64,000 nt of DNA from Bacteroidota bacterium (GTDB lineage Bacteria; Bacteroidota; Bacteroidia; Chitinophagales; Chitinophagaceae): the NCBI GenBank assembly GCA_028876495.1, contig JAGWRO010000018.1:1-64000 (forward strand). Reading direction: 5' to 3'. Under the pieces are notes generated by a model that searched no databases, was not told the origin of the DNA, and saw nothing but the letters and a program-made list of their open reading frames with translations. How positions within the stretch are numbered: the first letter of the stretch is position 1; every line of letters starts with the position of its first letter. Of this stretch, positions 25,718 through 35,020 are shown in pieces. The position numbers were made by a program, and so were the translations under genes.

Positions 25718-26596
25718 TTATAACTTTTCTGTAATTATTTCCAACGATTTTTCAATTAGCCTGTCGATCAATGCCAGCGAATCCTTACTAAAATTTTTAT
25801 GGATCCTGTTCGCAATAATTGCGTTAAGCGAAAGACAGTGATGGTGTAACGCTTTTCCAAGCCCGTAAATTGCGGATGTTTCCATCTCAAAATTGGTAAT
25901 GCGGTATTTACCAAATTGAAAAGAAGTGAGTTGGTCTATCAAATGAGGATTGGAAATGCCCAACCGCAAAATTCTTCCCTGAGGCCCATAAAAACCGGGA
26001 CAGGTAACCGTGATTCCCTGGTGAAAACCCTCCACAAAATGTTTTAGCAAATGCATGGAAGCGGCTGCAATATAAGGATCACCAAAACCAGTGTGCAATT
26101 GAGTTTGAGTAACAAACGAATGAACAATCTGCTTTTCTTCTTCATTGCTTTCATGGAGATAAAAATTCAATAAATTATCGAGTCCAAGCCCATGGCTGCT
26201 GGCCACAAAACTATCTACCGGCACATCTGCCTGCAAAGATCCTGAGGTGCCTACACGAATTATGTTCAATTGTTTTAGCTCATTATTGATCGTCCTGGTA
26301 TCAAAATCAATATTGACCAACGCATCCAGTTCATTCAAAACAATATCAATATTATCGGGCCCGATGCCAGTACTTACAATAGAAATTCTTTTATTACCAA
26401 TATAGCCTGTGTGGGTAATAAATTCGCGATGGTTTCTTTCAACCTCAATTCTATCAAAATGTTTACTTATTTCTTTCACCCTTCCCGGGTCTCCGACTGT
26501 AATAATATTTTGCGCAATTTCATCTGGCTTCAGATCGAGATGGTAGATGGCCCCGCGTGCATTTACTATTAGTTCTGATTCAGCAATTCGCTGCAT
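25718..26596 (-). CDS. Uridine phosphorylase-like nucleoside phosphorylase
   Basis: A 292-residue protein of the NP-I nucleoside phosphorylase family, which splits nucleosides with phosphate into base and pentose 1-phosphate. Key blocks are GDPGRVKEISKHF (phosphate site), VSTGIGPDNIDIVLNELDALVN, RVGTSGSLQ and the base/ribose-binding FEMETSAIYGLG. These place it closest to the uridine phosphorylase branch; a different nucleoside specificity cannot be excluded. It is the first gene of a minus-strand operon with dapF and the Nudix gene. The start ATG lies at 26596, about 125 bp from the divergent tRNA-Cys. Confidence 0.9.
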   Translation of the reverse strand: MQRIAESELIVNARGAIYHLDLKPDEIAQNIITVGDPGRVKEISKHFDRIEVERNHREFITHTGYIGNKRISIVSTGIGPDNIDIVLNELDALVNIDFDTRTINNELKQLNIIRVGTSGSLQADVPVDSFVASSHGLGLDNLLNFYLHESNEEEKQIVHSFVTQTQLHTGFGDPYIAAASMHLLKHFVEGFHQGITVTCPGFYGPQGRILRLGISNPHLIDQLTSFQFGKYRITNFEMETSAIYGLGKALHHHCLSLNAIIANRIHKNFSKDSLALIDRLIEKSLEIITEKL

Positions 26597-26694
26597 ATAA
26601 TTTTTTAATTAATAAACAATTGTACAAAATTAGGTCATTACAAATGAATCAAATTTCTCATTGCAGAATAAATTTATTCTAAATAAAAATTACC

Positions 26695-26702
26695 TATTTT
26701 TG
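26695..26702 (+). promoter_or_regulatory. Promoter -7 box of the tRNA-Cys gene
   Basis: TATTTTTG matches TAnnTTTG and lies 19 bp ahead of the tRNA 5' end, a suitable distance. A TTTA about 18 bp upstream may serve as the -33 element. Confidence 0.6.
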
Positions 26703-26721
26703 TGCGCTTTAAAAAAAGAAT

Positions 26722-26792
26722 GGTCCTGTGGCCGAGTGGTTAGGCAGAGCTCTGCAAAAGCTTCCACAGCGGTTCGAATCCGCTCGGGACCT
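26722..26792 (+). tRNA. tRNA-Cys (anticodon GCA)
   Basis: Cloverleaf folds by eye. The acceptor stem is GGTCCTG / CGGGACC with one T-G pair, and the D stem is GCC/GGC. The anticodon stem GAGCT/AGCTT has a GCA anticodon in the loop CTGCAAA, and the T arm is AGCGG-TTCGAAT-CCGCT. The discriminator base is T. The 3' CCA is not encoded. The gene is divergent from the nucleoside phosphorylase and is followed by a strong terminator. It marks one edge of the polysaccharide utilization region. Confidence 0.95.
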
Positions 26793-26801
26793 CTGATAAG
26801 G

Positions 26802-26827
26802 AGAATCATCAAAATGATTCTTTTTTT
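26802..26827 (+). terminator. Terminator after tRNA-Cys
   Basis: Perfect 8-bp stem AGAATCAT (26802-26809) / ATGATTCT (26814-26821), 4-nt loop, then seven T. Confidence 0.9.
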
Positions 26828-27060
26828 GTTTTACTTCCACCTTTTAACCCGTGCGATAAGCTAATTAAAAATCATTATTTTTTCTTCGTTTACTGCACCT
26901 GCTACTCAGAGCAGGATAGGAATATAGATTGTTTTTGCGTCTATCCCTTCTCACACCACCAACCAGTATTGTTCTCTTATTTTAACAGAGTGAATCAGTA
27001 GATATCGTCCTTTTATTATAAAAAAAGTCAATTTTTTTTTAAAATAAAAGTTTTTCGTTT

Positions 27061-27074
27061 TGAACGAACGTTCA
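27061..27074. promoter_or_regulatory. TetR-type operator-like palindrome
   Basis: TGAACG-AA-CGTTCA is a 6-bp inverted repeat with a 2-bp centre, ending 10 bp before the ATG of the TetR remnant. The shape fits an autoregulatory TetR/AcrR operator. The stretch from 26830 to 27060 shows no gene, only a short hairpin CCTGCT/AGCAGG at 26898-26915. Confidence 0.5.
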
Positions 27075-27084
27075 GTGAAAAAAG

Positions 27085-27223
27085 ATGTCGCCAAGAACAT
27101 CCGATCAATTACAACGACTCAGAGAAACGAAAAAGCAGCAGATTATGCAGGCGGTTTAAAAGTATTTGCCAGCAAAGGAGTTAATGGTGCTATTATTAAT
27201 ATGATTTTCCACTCTGACACCTA
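27085..27223 (+). pseudogene. TetR/AcrR family regulator remnant, frameshifted and truncated
   Basis: The ATG at 27085 opens MSPRTSDQLQRLRETKKQQI, continuing MQAV and then hitting TAA at 27157. One missing T near 27155 explains the stop: restoring it gives LKVFASKGVNGA, which is the expected next part of a TetR helix-turn-helix domain (xxAALKVFASKGVNGATI). The homology ends a few residues later (MIFHSDT, stop), before the second half of the DNA-binding domain. The ligand-binding domain is missing. Only about 45 codons survive. The upstream operator-like palindrome is intact. No target gene is adjacent on this strand, since the next genes are the polysaccharide locus in the opposite direction. 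Confidence 0.75.
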
Positions 27224-27260
27224 ATGATTGAAGGATATTTTCCAGTGGCAAGATGTTCGT

Positions 27261-27297
27261 GGCAGAAGGGTTCAGTTATCCCTGCCATTATTTTTTT
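27261..27297 (+). terminator. Possible terminator after the TetR remnant
   Basis: An imperfect hairpin with GGCA / TGCC and GGG / CCC segments (27261-27286), followed after ATTA by a T run (27290-27297). On the minus strand no T tract follows, so it fits the plus-strand TetR remnant. Confidence 0.4.
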
Positions 27298-27329
27298 GAT
27301 CTTATTTTTTTCAATTGTTTTAAAGGCGA

Positions 27330-29411
27330 TTAATTTGTAACCACATCCACTTCTGCATATCCGGTATTATTGTTACCCTCCGTATTCTTCAAAGCCCTTA
27401 GTTTAATATAACGAGCCTTTTCAGCCGCAAATTTTTTGGTTTGCCATAATGGGTTGTTTTTTATATTGGAAAATTCACCTTCGTTAACCAATCTCCATTC
27501 AACATTATCGTTTGAAACATAAAACCGGTATTTGGTAATAATACCGGGATTCCATAATCCCTGGTCCGGCAGATACCTGAAGCCAGATATATTTTCTTCT
27601 TTTCCCAGGTCGATCACCAAATCTACCGGCATTCTTTTATCACGGTTTTGATGCCATGCTGTAGTGGGATCTCCATCCAGGATTGCGTAAGCTTTTTGAT
27701 CGTCAATCCCTGTGATTTTCCAATCCTTCCGGGGCAAACCAAATGTTTCCCGACTCTCAGGACTGCTCTTGCCCTTAGTAGCATCATAGGCAAGTGCCCG
27801 CACCACCAATTTTCCATATGTTTGAAATGGGGTAGCATATTTTTTTGAATCAATGGTTGGCTCACTTCCATCCAGTGTATAGTAGATCGCTGATTCCTTA
27901 TCGCCGGCGGTAATGATTATTTCGCCTGATTGATTCCTGATAATGGATGGTGCTGTGAGGATTTGCGGGGCATTATATATGCCGACATTGGAAATGACGG
28001 GGCAGGCTTTTGAATCAGTAATATTGAAACGGACTTTAGTTGAGGTGACGGAAGGGAAAACAAGAATACGTTTGTAACCAATTGTCGTAGCGCTTGCTAT
28101 TTTCTTCCAACTACCATCCACCAACACTTCAATTGTAAATGCTTTCACCCGTTGCCCCAACCTGATATATTCCTGAACCAGGAAACGATTGAAGGTGGTT
28201 GGCTTACCCAGGTCTATTGTCAGCGAAGCCGTTTTTACATTATCATCTGTCGCCCAATAAGTATTTTTATCATTGTCCACTGCTTTTTCAGCGCCAAATT
28301 CTTTGCTTTTGCCACGAACATTGGAAGCAGTTGCTTTTTTGTTTTCAGCAAGATTTATGTCAAAGGCTTCCTTAACCGCTTTGCCAAATTCCAAAGCTGC
28401 TTTTTCATCTCTTTCATTGATTAAGCCATTAGGCATGATGGGGAAATTGAGTAGCAAAGTAGCATTATGGCCAATAGAATTGTAGTAAGTTTCCATTAAC
28501 TGAGGTAATGTTTTTACCTTGCTGTCTTCACTTGGATGATAGAACCACTCCGGGCGTATGGACGTATTCACTTCTGCGGGTACCCAGGCATTGCCGTTTT
28601 CCACGCCATAATGCAACATCTTATAAGGTACGTCACCTGTATCATTCAATAAGCTCCAGTTGGTTGCACCAACAGAACCACCTTCGGTTCCAACCCAACG
28701 CAGATCCGCCCTGTCGCCTCCATCATTCCAGATAACAATGTTGGGTTGCAGCTTGCGGACGAGTTTGTAAGTGTTCTTCCAGTCGTAATAAGTCTTTGGG
28801 TCTATTTTCCGGGTTTCGTTAGCGCCACCATAGAAGCCTGTGCCTCCATTGGCGCCATCGAACCATATTTCAAAAATATCGCCATAGTTGGTAAGAAGTT
28901 CTGTAAGCTGATTCCGGAAATAAGTGATGTATTCCGGTTTTCCATAATCTGCATAGTTCCTATCCCAGGGCGACAAGTAGATGCCCAGTTTCAAACCATA
29001 TTCCCTGCAGGCATCAGCCAGTTCCCGGACTACATCTCCCTTGCCATTTTTCCAGGGAGCATTTTTTACCGAATACTCAGTATATTTTGATGGCCACAGA
29101 CAAAAACCACAGTGGTGTTTTGCAGTTAGTATTATTCCTTTCATTCCTGCTTCTTTACATATACGGACCCACTGCCTGCAATCCAATTTTTGGGGATTAA
29201 ACAGATTGATATCTTCGTTTCCATACCCCCACGACTGATCGGTATAAGTATTTAACGAGAAATGAACAAAAGCATAATATTCCATTTCCTGCCATCTTAT
29301 CTGATTTTCAGATGGGACAGGACCAAATGGAGCCGGGGCTTTTGTCTGAGCATAGCTATTGCTGACTAAACATACTGACAGAATAATACCACAAAAAAAA
29401 CACCTGATCAT
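27330..29411 (-). CDS. GH29 alpha-L-fucosidase with C-terminal F5/8 type C domain
   Basis: A secreted 693-residue fucosidase. A signal peptide ends near residue 21 (SYAQ). The catalytic domain (about 25-340) carries GIILTAKHHCGFCLWPS and the nucleophile Asp near residue 184 in IFEIWFDGANGG. A chitobiase-type beta-sandwich with YYTLDGSEPTIDS (about 510-530) and discoidin-like sugar-binding segments (KASNVRGKSKEFGAEKAVDND near 365 and a second near 580-690) follow. It would remove terminal alpha-L-fucose. In this locus it is the last gene of the operon, 9 bp after the GH42 gene, so a fucosylated side chain is the likely substrate. The GH family call is confident; the linkage is inferred. Confidence 0.92.
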   Translation of the reverse strand: MIRCFFCGIILSVCLVSNSYAQTKAPAPFGPVPSENQIRWQEMEYYAFVHFSLNTYTDQSWGYGNEDINLFNPQKLDCRQWVRICKEAGMKGIILTAKHHCGFCLWPSKYTEYSVKNAPWKNGKGDVVRELADACREYGLKLGIYLSPWDRNYADYGKPEYITYFRNQLTELLTNYGDIFEIWFDGANGGTGFYGGANETRKIDPKTYYDWKNTYKLVRKLQPNIVIWNDGGDRADLRWVGTEGGSVGATNWSLLNDTGDVPYKMLHYGVENGNAWVPAEVNTSIRPEWFYHPSEDSKVKTLPQLMETYYNSIGHNATLLLNFPIMPNGLINERDEKAALEFGKAVKEAFDINLAENKKATASNVRGKSKEFGAEKAVDNDKNTYWATDDNVKTASLTIDLGKPTTFNRFLVQEYIRLGQRVKAFTIEVLVDGSWKKIASATTIGYKRILVFPSVTSTKVRFNITDSKACPVISNVGIYNAPQILTAPSIIRNQSGEIIITAGDKESAIYYTLDGSEPTIDSKKYATPFQTYGKLVVRALAYDATKGKSSPESRETFGLPRKDWKITGIDDQKAYAILDGDPTTAWHQNRDKRMPVDLVIDLGKEENISGFRYLPDQGLWNPGIITKYRFYVSNDNVEWRLVNEGEFSNIKNNPLWQTKKFAAEKARYIKLRALKNTEGNNNTGYAEVDVVTN

Positions 29412-29420
29412 GCTATTCTT

Positions 29421-31466
29421 TTATTTGGTTTCAATAAATTCTGGTTCATAAGGTGCAATAGTAAAATTGCTTGAGTAATTTTTATCAAAAAGAACACTTT
29501 TTGATTTCCCTGTCATTGGTATTTCTTTGGGTTCACCCGTTACATTCAGATACAGAAAATGGTTCTTATCAATTTGCCGGGCCATTACCCCCGAAGGCAC
29601 ATTAGGCCCTTTTTTGATACCCAACTCGTCAATAAGCTCATCCACAATCGGGTTGAGAACAGGACCATTTGCAGGAAGACCCACATAGATTGCCCTTCCC
29701 TTGCCGTATTTGTTTGATGTAATAATTGGATAATCTTTGTCCAGGCTGGTTAAGCTACCAAGAACCTTGGCACCTTTGGGGTCAATGATGTCGAACCGGA
29801 CTGATTCAGTACCTATGACTTTCCCCTTGTAAGTCAACTCAATTTTCTTCCCTTTGAATGATTTCCTTGAAATTTCGTTCATTGTTTCAGTTTCTTCATA
29901 ACCCCCTAACCGGATACCAAATACATCGCTTAACAGCCCGGGACGAGTAGTTTTAAATACCTGTCCGGTTGAGTCAACAATGGCGGAATTACTGGTCATA
30001 ACCACAGTTCCACCATTTTGTACAAACTTACGGATCTTATTTGCGGTTGCTTTATCCATCACCGCAACACCTGGAACAAAGAGCAATTTATAGTTTAAAG
30101 AACTTCTGCTGATTTCTACTACATTGGCATCCATATTACGGTAATAAAACAAATTCCAGCAAGCCTGCAACTGCTCATCGTGCCGCTCAGGAAAAGAGCT
30201 GCTGGCTATCTGGCTGGGAAATGAAAATGCTAAACCAACTTCAGGCTTTGGCTTATAAGGAAAGAATTTTTCAATTTTTTTGAATTCGGTTGCGATTTTT
30301 TTATACTCATTATATTTTCGATTAGGTATCCCGTCCCAATCGACCATGCCTTCTAAATATTGTTCTTCTCCTGCCCACATACTTTGCCAGGTCCATCCGC
30401 AAACCATTTGGTTTCCATACATTAACGATGCATAAGCTGATTTGCGGATAGAATTCGGGACAGTAGTCATAGTAGTAAATTCAGTGCACCAGAAGGGGTT
30501 TGTAGTTTCGAACTGAATACGGGAAATTCCAAACAAAGCATTCATGACACCCCAATTGGTTATTAAAGAATTCCCGGGGTAAAAGCCAGCGCCTTCGCGT
30601 GTCATTTTGCCCGAATAAGCCATCTTTGAATAATCGAAATATTTCATGGGGCTATAATACCAGGCATTTGTATTAGTAAAGGCATTAGGAGCGTTGGTAT
30701 TTACGACATGAATTACTTTAAAAAGAAGTTGATTGATCTCATCAGATACAAAACGTCTGAAGTCCAGCACTCTTTCAGGAGCACCAGTAATTGAACCGGA
30801 TACAGGAAAACCAACTTCCTGAAAATCGTTGATCTTTCTTGACCAACGCTGTCCGGCCCAGGCTTTATTTAAGTTATCGACAGTGGTATATTTCTTTTTT
30901 AACCAGGTAACAAATCTTTCTCTTGCCGTTTCCGAATAAGAGATTGGGCCATCCCCTGATTCATTGTCAATTCCAAAAGCTAACAATGCCGGGTAGTTTG
31001 CATAATGCTTCGTAAGCGAATCTGCATAAATCAATGCATATTTCTGATACATGGGATCCCCGATGTCTTCCATATAGCGGTGGTTAGGATACAACATATT
31101 ACCGCTAGCGTCTGTAATGTTGATGGATGGATATTTATGATGCAACCAGATTGGTGCAGGCCGGATGGCGATATCGAGAATCACCTTAATCCCGGCATCA
31201 TTCATCCATTCCATTACTTTATCAAACCACCCGAAATCAAACTTGCCTTCAGAAGGCTCATAACTATCCCAAGCTAAATGCCCCATTCGAACGACTGTAA
31301 ATCCTGCATCCTTCATAAGCTGAATATCCTTTTTTATTTTCTCCGGATTTTTATCGTCGTGGGGATGATAATTCGCCCCGACATAAAGTTGTTGAGAATA
31401 CACACTTGCAATTGAATAGAAAAGAATTGCAATCACAATATATAAGCTCTTAAGTGGAGGCTTCAT
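29421..31466 (-). CDS. GH42 beta-galactosidase
   Basis: A secreted 681-residue enzyme counted from the ATG at 31466, which gives a normal signal peptide (ending SVYSQ); an ATG at 31511 would add 15 residues. The TIM-barrel domain starts with YVGANYHPHDDKNPEKIKKD. The acid/base Glu lies near residue 169 in AFGIDNESGDG and the nucleophile near 329 in PFWCTEFTT. A trimerisation-type domain (about 400-600) and a short C-terminal beta domain follow. It should release terminal beta-galactose. It stands between the GH39 and GH29 genes with 55-bp and 9-bp gaps, in line with stripping of galactosyl and fucosyl branches. Confidence 0.92.
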   Translation of the reverse strand: MKPPLKSLYIVIAILFYSIASVYSQQLYVGANYHPHDDKNPEKIKKDIQLMKDAGFTVVRMGHLAWDSYEPSEGKFDFGWFDKVMEWMNDAGIKVILDIAIRPAPIWLHHKYPSINITDASGNMLYPNHRYMEDIGDPMYQKYALIYADSLTKHYANYPALLAFGIDNESGDGPISYSETARERFVTWLKKKYTTVDNLNKAWAGQRWSRKINDFQEVGFPVSGSITGAPERVLDFRRFVSDEINQLLFKVIHVVNTNAPNAFTNTNAWYYSPMKYFDYSKMAYSGKMTREGAGFYPGNSLITNWGVMNALFGISRIQFETTNPFWCTEFTTMTTVPNSIRKSAYASLMYGNQMVCGWTWQSMWAGEEQYLEGMVDWDGIPNRKYNEYKKIATEFKKIEKFFPYKPKPEVGLAFSFPSQIASSSFPERHDEQLQACWNLFYYRNMDANVVEISRSSLNYKLLFVPGVAVMDKATANKIRKFVQNGGTVVMTSNSAIVDSTGQVFKTTRPGLLSDVFGIRLGGYEETETMNEISRKSFKGKKIELTYKGKVIGTESVRFDIIDPKGAKVLGSLTSLDKDYPIITSNKYGKGRAIYVGLPANGPVLNPIVDELIDELGIKKGPNVPSGVMARQIDKNHFLYLNVTGEPKEIPMTGKSKSVLFDKNYSSNFTIAPYEPEFIETK

Positions 31467-31521
31467 TGATTTTTCTTTAATCTTTTGAGGAATGAAAAGT
31501 AAGTTATACATCTAAGCAATT

Positions 31522-33087
31522 TTACAATTTTATCAGCTTAACAAAGTAAACATCGTTTTCACGCATCTCCAGTTCTTCTGAAAAAGGGTGTCCTTTTTTT
31601 ACAGTGATAAGCTTTCTGGATATTGGTGAACCATCGTTTTGTTTTTTTATCTGTTCTACCTGTTGCTTGTTCAATTGGGCAGGCCGGCCCATTGATAAAT
31701 AAGTAGAATACGCATCATTGCTTCGATAGCCTACTTTATAAACCTCTACAGCATACATACCTTCCGGCACATTTTCAATTTTGATCTTTAGTTTTCCTTT
31801 TGATTTTGGAGGCAGGTCGCGGATATAATATTGCTGGTTATTAACTGAGTCCGGAAGTGTATAGGTAAAATCCCAGGCCAGTACCTGGATATTCCCCGAT
31901 GAATCTTTGCACACCCATGAGGTGGAATCCTTATTTACCAATTCTGTATTTCCCAACCTGTTCAAAAACTTGTAGGCATAAAATACCGGCTTATTAATCC
32001 CCTGGATAGTAAGCATTCCAAAGCCACCGTGAAAAGGTGTAAAGCGGGGCCCGGGCTCTTCAAAAATATCAGTGAATACCCAATAAGACATAGAATTAGC
32101 AGCGTTACCAACCTGTTTCAATTTTTGCAAAACGTAGGATGCTTCATGATAACTATCATGAATAGGATCTGCGGGAGTATAGGAAGAACTCCATTCGGTG
32201 TAATGCAGTTGCAGGTTCGGCAATGGAGAGGCGGCAATTTGCTGGCGGGACCGGATCACGTCGCCGCTAACACTCATGGGGTCTTTGCTCAACACAGTAC
32301 CAGAGTTGCCATGCTCGTCAAGAAATCCCTGTTTCACGCCATAAGAATGTGTACTGATAAAGTCAATCGGGACATGATTATCGCTGCAATATTTTATCAT
32401 CTCCGGTACCCATGCAGCCCCGGCAGTTGCAGTACCGCCGACCCTGTAATCGGGATTTACGCTTTTGATCGCCTTTGCAGCATAGGAATACAACTTAAAA
32501 TAATCTTGCTGTTTTCCTGTCCAGAAACCGGGTGAAAGATTCGGTTCATTCCATACTTCAAAATACCATGTCTTCACTTCCTCAGCACCATAGCGCTCCG
32601 TAAAATGTTGCACCAGATTTCGAATTAGCTCGCCCCACTTATTGTAATCTTTGGGAGGGGTAACATTTCCTTTCCACCAGAAAATAGTTTGCTTGCCGCT
32701 GGCTAATGCATTAGGCATAAATCCCAATTCCACAAAAGGTTTCATGCCTATTCTGTGTAGGAAGTCGAACAATGCATCAACATACATATAATTGTACTCC
32801 GGGTTGCCTTTGGCATCCTCTGTATAGACAGCCATATCATCCGTTAAAAGACCGTGCATGCGGATGTATTTGAAGCCGCACTCTTTTCTTACATAAGCCA
32901 ATTGCTGCTGCCAGTCTGCTCTTAATCCCTCGTTTGCCCTTCCTGCGCCAACACATTCGTTGAAAAAAGTATTGAGCTTCCCGGATGTTTTATTGTAATC
33001 AACATTGATTGTTCCTTGTGCTGTTACCTGTATTGAAATGGCAACTTCTAAAATCCATAATAACAAAACTGCTTTTTTCATCTGCAT
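31522..33087 (-). CDS. GH39 family glycosidase (beta-xylosidase-like)
   Basis: A secreted 521-residue enzyme with a signal peptide ending near residue 24 (VTAQG). The (beta/alpha)8 domain has the acid/base Glu near residue 181 in YFEVWNEPNLSPG and the nucleophile near 298 in LHYTEWSSSY. A C-terminal beta-sandwich starts near 400. GH39 includes beta-xylosidases and a few other activities, so the sugar it removes is not settled by sequence. In this operon it might remove xylosyl or arabinosyl units, or trim the backbone ends. It is the gene after a short truncated ORF (33 bp gap) and before GH42. Confidence 0.88.
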   Translation of the reverse strand: MQMKKAVLLLWILEVAISIQVTAQGTINVDYNKTSGKLNTFFNECVGAGRANEGLRADWQQQLAYVRKECGFKYIRMHGLLTDDMAVYTEDAKGNPEYNYMYVDALFDFLHRIGMKPFVELGFMPNALASGKQTIFWWKGNVTPPKDYNKWGELIRNLVQHFTERYGAEEVKTWYFEVWNEPNLSPGFWTGKQQDYFKLYSYAAKAIKSVNPDYRVGGTATAGAAWVPEMIKYCSDNHVPIDFISTHSYGVKQGFLDEHGNSGTVLSKDPMSVSGDVIRSRQQIAASPLPNLQLHYTEWSSSYTPADPIHDSYHEASYVLQKLKQVGNAANSMSYWVFTDIFEEPGPRFTPFHGGFGMLTIQGINKPVFYAYKFLNRLGNTELVNKDSTSWVCKDSSGNIQVLAWDFTYTLPDSVNNQQYYIRDLPPKSKGKLKIKIENVPEGMYAVEVYKVGYRSNDAYSTYLSMGRPAQLNKQQVEQIKKQNDGSPISRKLITVKKGHPFSEELEMRENDVYFVKLIKL

Positions 33088-33120
33088 GTTTTTTGTTTTA
33101 TTATTTAATTATTATTCGCT

Positions 33121-33318
33121 CTATACCAGCACACCGGCGGCTTTTAATACTTTTTCGCCCACAAAAATTTTGGCAGTTCCAGGAATGTTCCAATGTTCCG
33201 GGTAGATGCCTGTTGTAATCAGGTTTTTCTCCGTAAAAAATTGGCTGGAATTTTGGGATTTTACTGCTAATCCGGAAATCAATATTGCAAATATGTATAC
33301 AACTTTACATTTTTTCAT
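33121..33318 (-). pseudogene. Short secreted ORF, probably the truncated start of a glycosidase
   Basis: A 65-residue ORF with a good signal peptide (ending near LAVKSQ) and then SSQFFTEKNLITTGIYPEHWN. TGIYPEHW resembles the start of a beta-galactosidase-type barrel (GVYYYPEHW in GH42/GH35-like enzymes), but the frame stops 33 bp ahead of the GH39 start, leaving no room for a catalytic domain. The last 20 residues (PGTAKIFVGEKVLKAAGVLV) match nothing I know. It is on the operon strand, between GH5 and GH39. A deleted enzyme gene is the best explanation; a short real secreted peptide is possible. Confidence 0.4.
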
Positions 33319-33478
33319 TTGAAGATATTTTCCTTACGCAATAGGCGAAACTTATTGATAAATATGGAAAGATAATTCAGTTATGATATATCCGGCATTA
33401 ATAATATAACTGTGCTGCTCATTTTTATTCTATTAATTATCGAGTATCATTTGCCTGAAAATGCGGTAATACGATTTT

Positions 33479-34942
33479 TTATTTACCTCCTGCCATTATC
33501 GCATCGATTGTTTCCTGATCAACTACTGTGTTATTTCGTCTGTCCAATATTCCACCTGTATCCCAAAAGAAGGGCTTTAGACCATGGGCCAGAGCTTGTT
33601 TGGTTACATAGGTTATCCAGTAATCCACTGAAGCATTATGTGTGGGCAGATCTAAAGGAACATTAGCAGTGCCTCCCCGCCTGTAAGCGCCATATTCACC
33701 CATAAGTACAGGAATACCCTTGTCAATAAATTTTGATTTTATATAATCAAAATATTGAAGCTGGTCACTTTCTTCTCCCCAGGTTGCATTCCGATCAGGT
33801 TCAATCGTAGAATGATGACCCGTGCCCCAATAGTAAAACATTTTGCCCCAAGAGGCATCCCCATTCAAAGCAGTAAATTGGTAAGGCGTATAATTATGAT
33901 CTTCATACATGATTCTGTTAGGGGTAGGATCCTTCGGGAAAGCGCTCAAGCTTATTAATTGATTATCTCCCTGGATAACCAAAGTTCTGTACGTATTTCT
34001 TCCGCCTGTAGAACGAACCGCATTAACAAATGTTTGGTGGTATGACATCAGGACCGCCATTTGCGCAGGGTCACTATTTGTATTGGGTTCGTTTGCACTG
34101 GCAAACATCAAATGCTCATCAAAATCGCGCATTTCCGTCGCTATTTGTTCCCAAAATGCTTTTTGTTTAGCGTTAACCGAATCTTTTTTTGCAGTTATAC
34201 AATTCTGTTCGAGCCAGCCTCCGTCCCAGTGGATATTGAGTAAAACGTACATATCATTATTTACACAATAACCAACAACTTCCTTTACCCGCTTTAACCA
34301 ATTTGTATCAATATGCGCGGTCGCGGGATCATCCACATGTAAGTCCCACGCGCATGGAATACGTATGGCAGTAAACCCACTTTGTTTAACAAATTTTATA
34401 TAGCTCTCCGTTATCGGTGGATTACCCCAGCCCGTTTCGCCACCGGGCGCTTCCATCGTATTTCCTATGTTCCAACCCAACTTAAATTTGGATGCAAGTT
34501 GCACTGCTGTACTACTCATTCCTGATGCGTCTGGAGCAATAGAATCGCCATAAGCTGGATATAAGGTTGTTCTCCCGGCTTGAGATATTTTTACATATTT
34601 CACCGTTTTAGTATCCATCGCAAATGTAAGCGTGGCTGTGCGGTCGCCCATGTTTGGATTTGCCGAAACAGTGACTGTTACTTGTGAACTCCCGTCGCTC
34701 GAACTATTGGCTGATAACGTGCACCAACTTTGATCGCTGACCGCCGCCCAGCGGCTTCCGTTCATGGTAATGGTTAACGTATCGCTTGCTCCTGCAATTG
34801 GAAACTTCAAAGAATCCGGAGAAATTGTAAAATCAGGATTGACATCTGCCGGAGCAGGAGTAGTGGTCACTGTTTTTCTGCACGACAAAGAAAACACGAT
34901 GATCACTAAACTCAGGGCAAGGAAAAAAAAGATTTGTTTCAT
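33479..34942 (-). CDS. GH5 endoglucanase/xyloglucanase with BACON domain (lipoprotein)
   Basis: A 487-residue outer-membrane-type lipoprotein. Lipobox Cys is near residue 21 (FSLSC). A BACON domain covers about 36-125 (FTISPDSLKFPIAGAS ... VKYVKISQAG). The GH5 barrel follows, with the acid/base Glu near 284 in FASANEPNTNS and the nucleophile near 415 in VLMGEYGAYRRG. BACON-GH5 is the layout of the surface endo-xyloglucanase BoGH5A of Bacteroides ovatus, so a surface enzyme that makes the first backbone cuts is likely. The endo-glucanase subfamily (GH5_4 versus GH5_2) cannot be settled by eye. It is in the operon directly after the SusD and glycan-binding lipoprotein genes. Confidence 0.9.
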   Translation of the reverse strand: MKQIFFFLALSLVIIVFSLSCRKTVTTTPAPADVNPDFTISPDSLKFPIAGASDTLTITMNGSRWAAVSDQSWCTLSANSSSDGSSQVTVTVSANPNMGDRTATLTFAMDTKTVKYVKISQAGRTTLYPAYGDSIAPDASGMSSTAVQLASKFKLGWNIGNTMEAPGGETGWGNPPITESYIKFVKQSGFTAIRIPCAWDLHVDDPATAHIDTNWLKRVKEVVGYCVNNDMYVLLNIHWDGGWLEQNCITAKKDSVNAKQKAFWEQIATEMRDFDEHLMFASANEPNTNSDPAQMAVLMSYHQTFVNAVRSTGGRNTYRTLVIQGDNQLISLSAFPKDPTPNRIMYEDHNYTPYQFTALNGDASWGKMFYYWGTGHHSTIEPDRNATWGEESDQLQYFDYIKSKFIDKGIPVLMGEYGAYRRGGTANVPLDLPTHNASVDYWITYVTKQALAHGLKPFFWDTGGILDRRNNTVVDQETIDAIMAGGK

Positions 34943-35020
34943 TGAAATTTTTGAAAAGTAGTAATTGACCGAAAACGTATAGAAACATTTCCGGCTTTTC
35001 TGTGTTAATTTATTAGTTTA

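Noticed and set aside
26881-26915. Small hairpin CCTGCT/AGCAGG as a terminator or RNA element
   Set aside because: There is no T tract and no adjacent gene to serve, so it is mentioned only in passing.
32029-32535. 168-residue plus-strand ORF
   Set aside because: It is antisense to the GH39 catalytic domain, which has an intact frame and both catalytic Glu residues.
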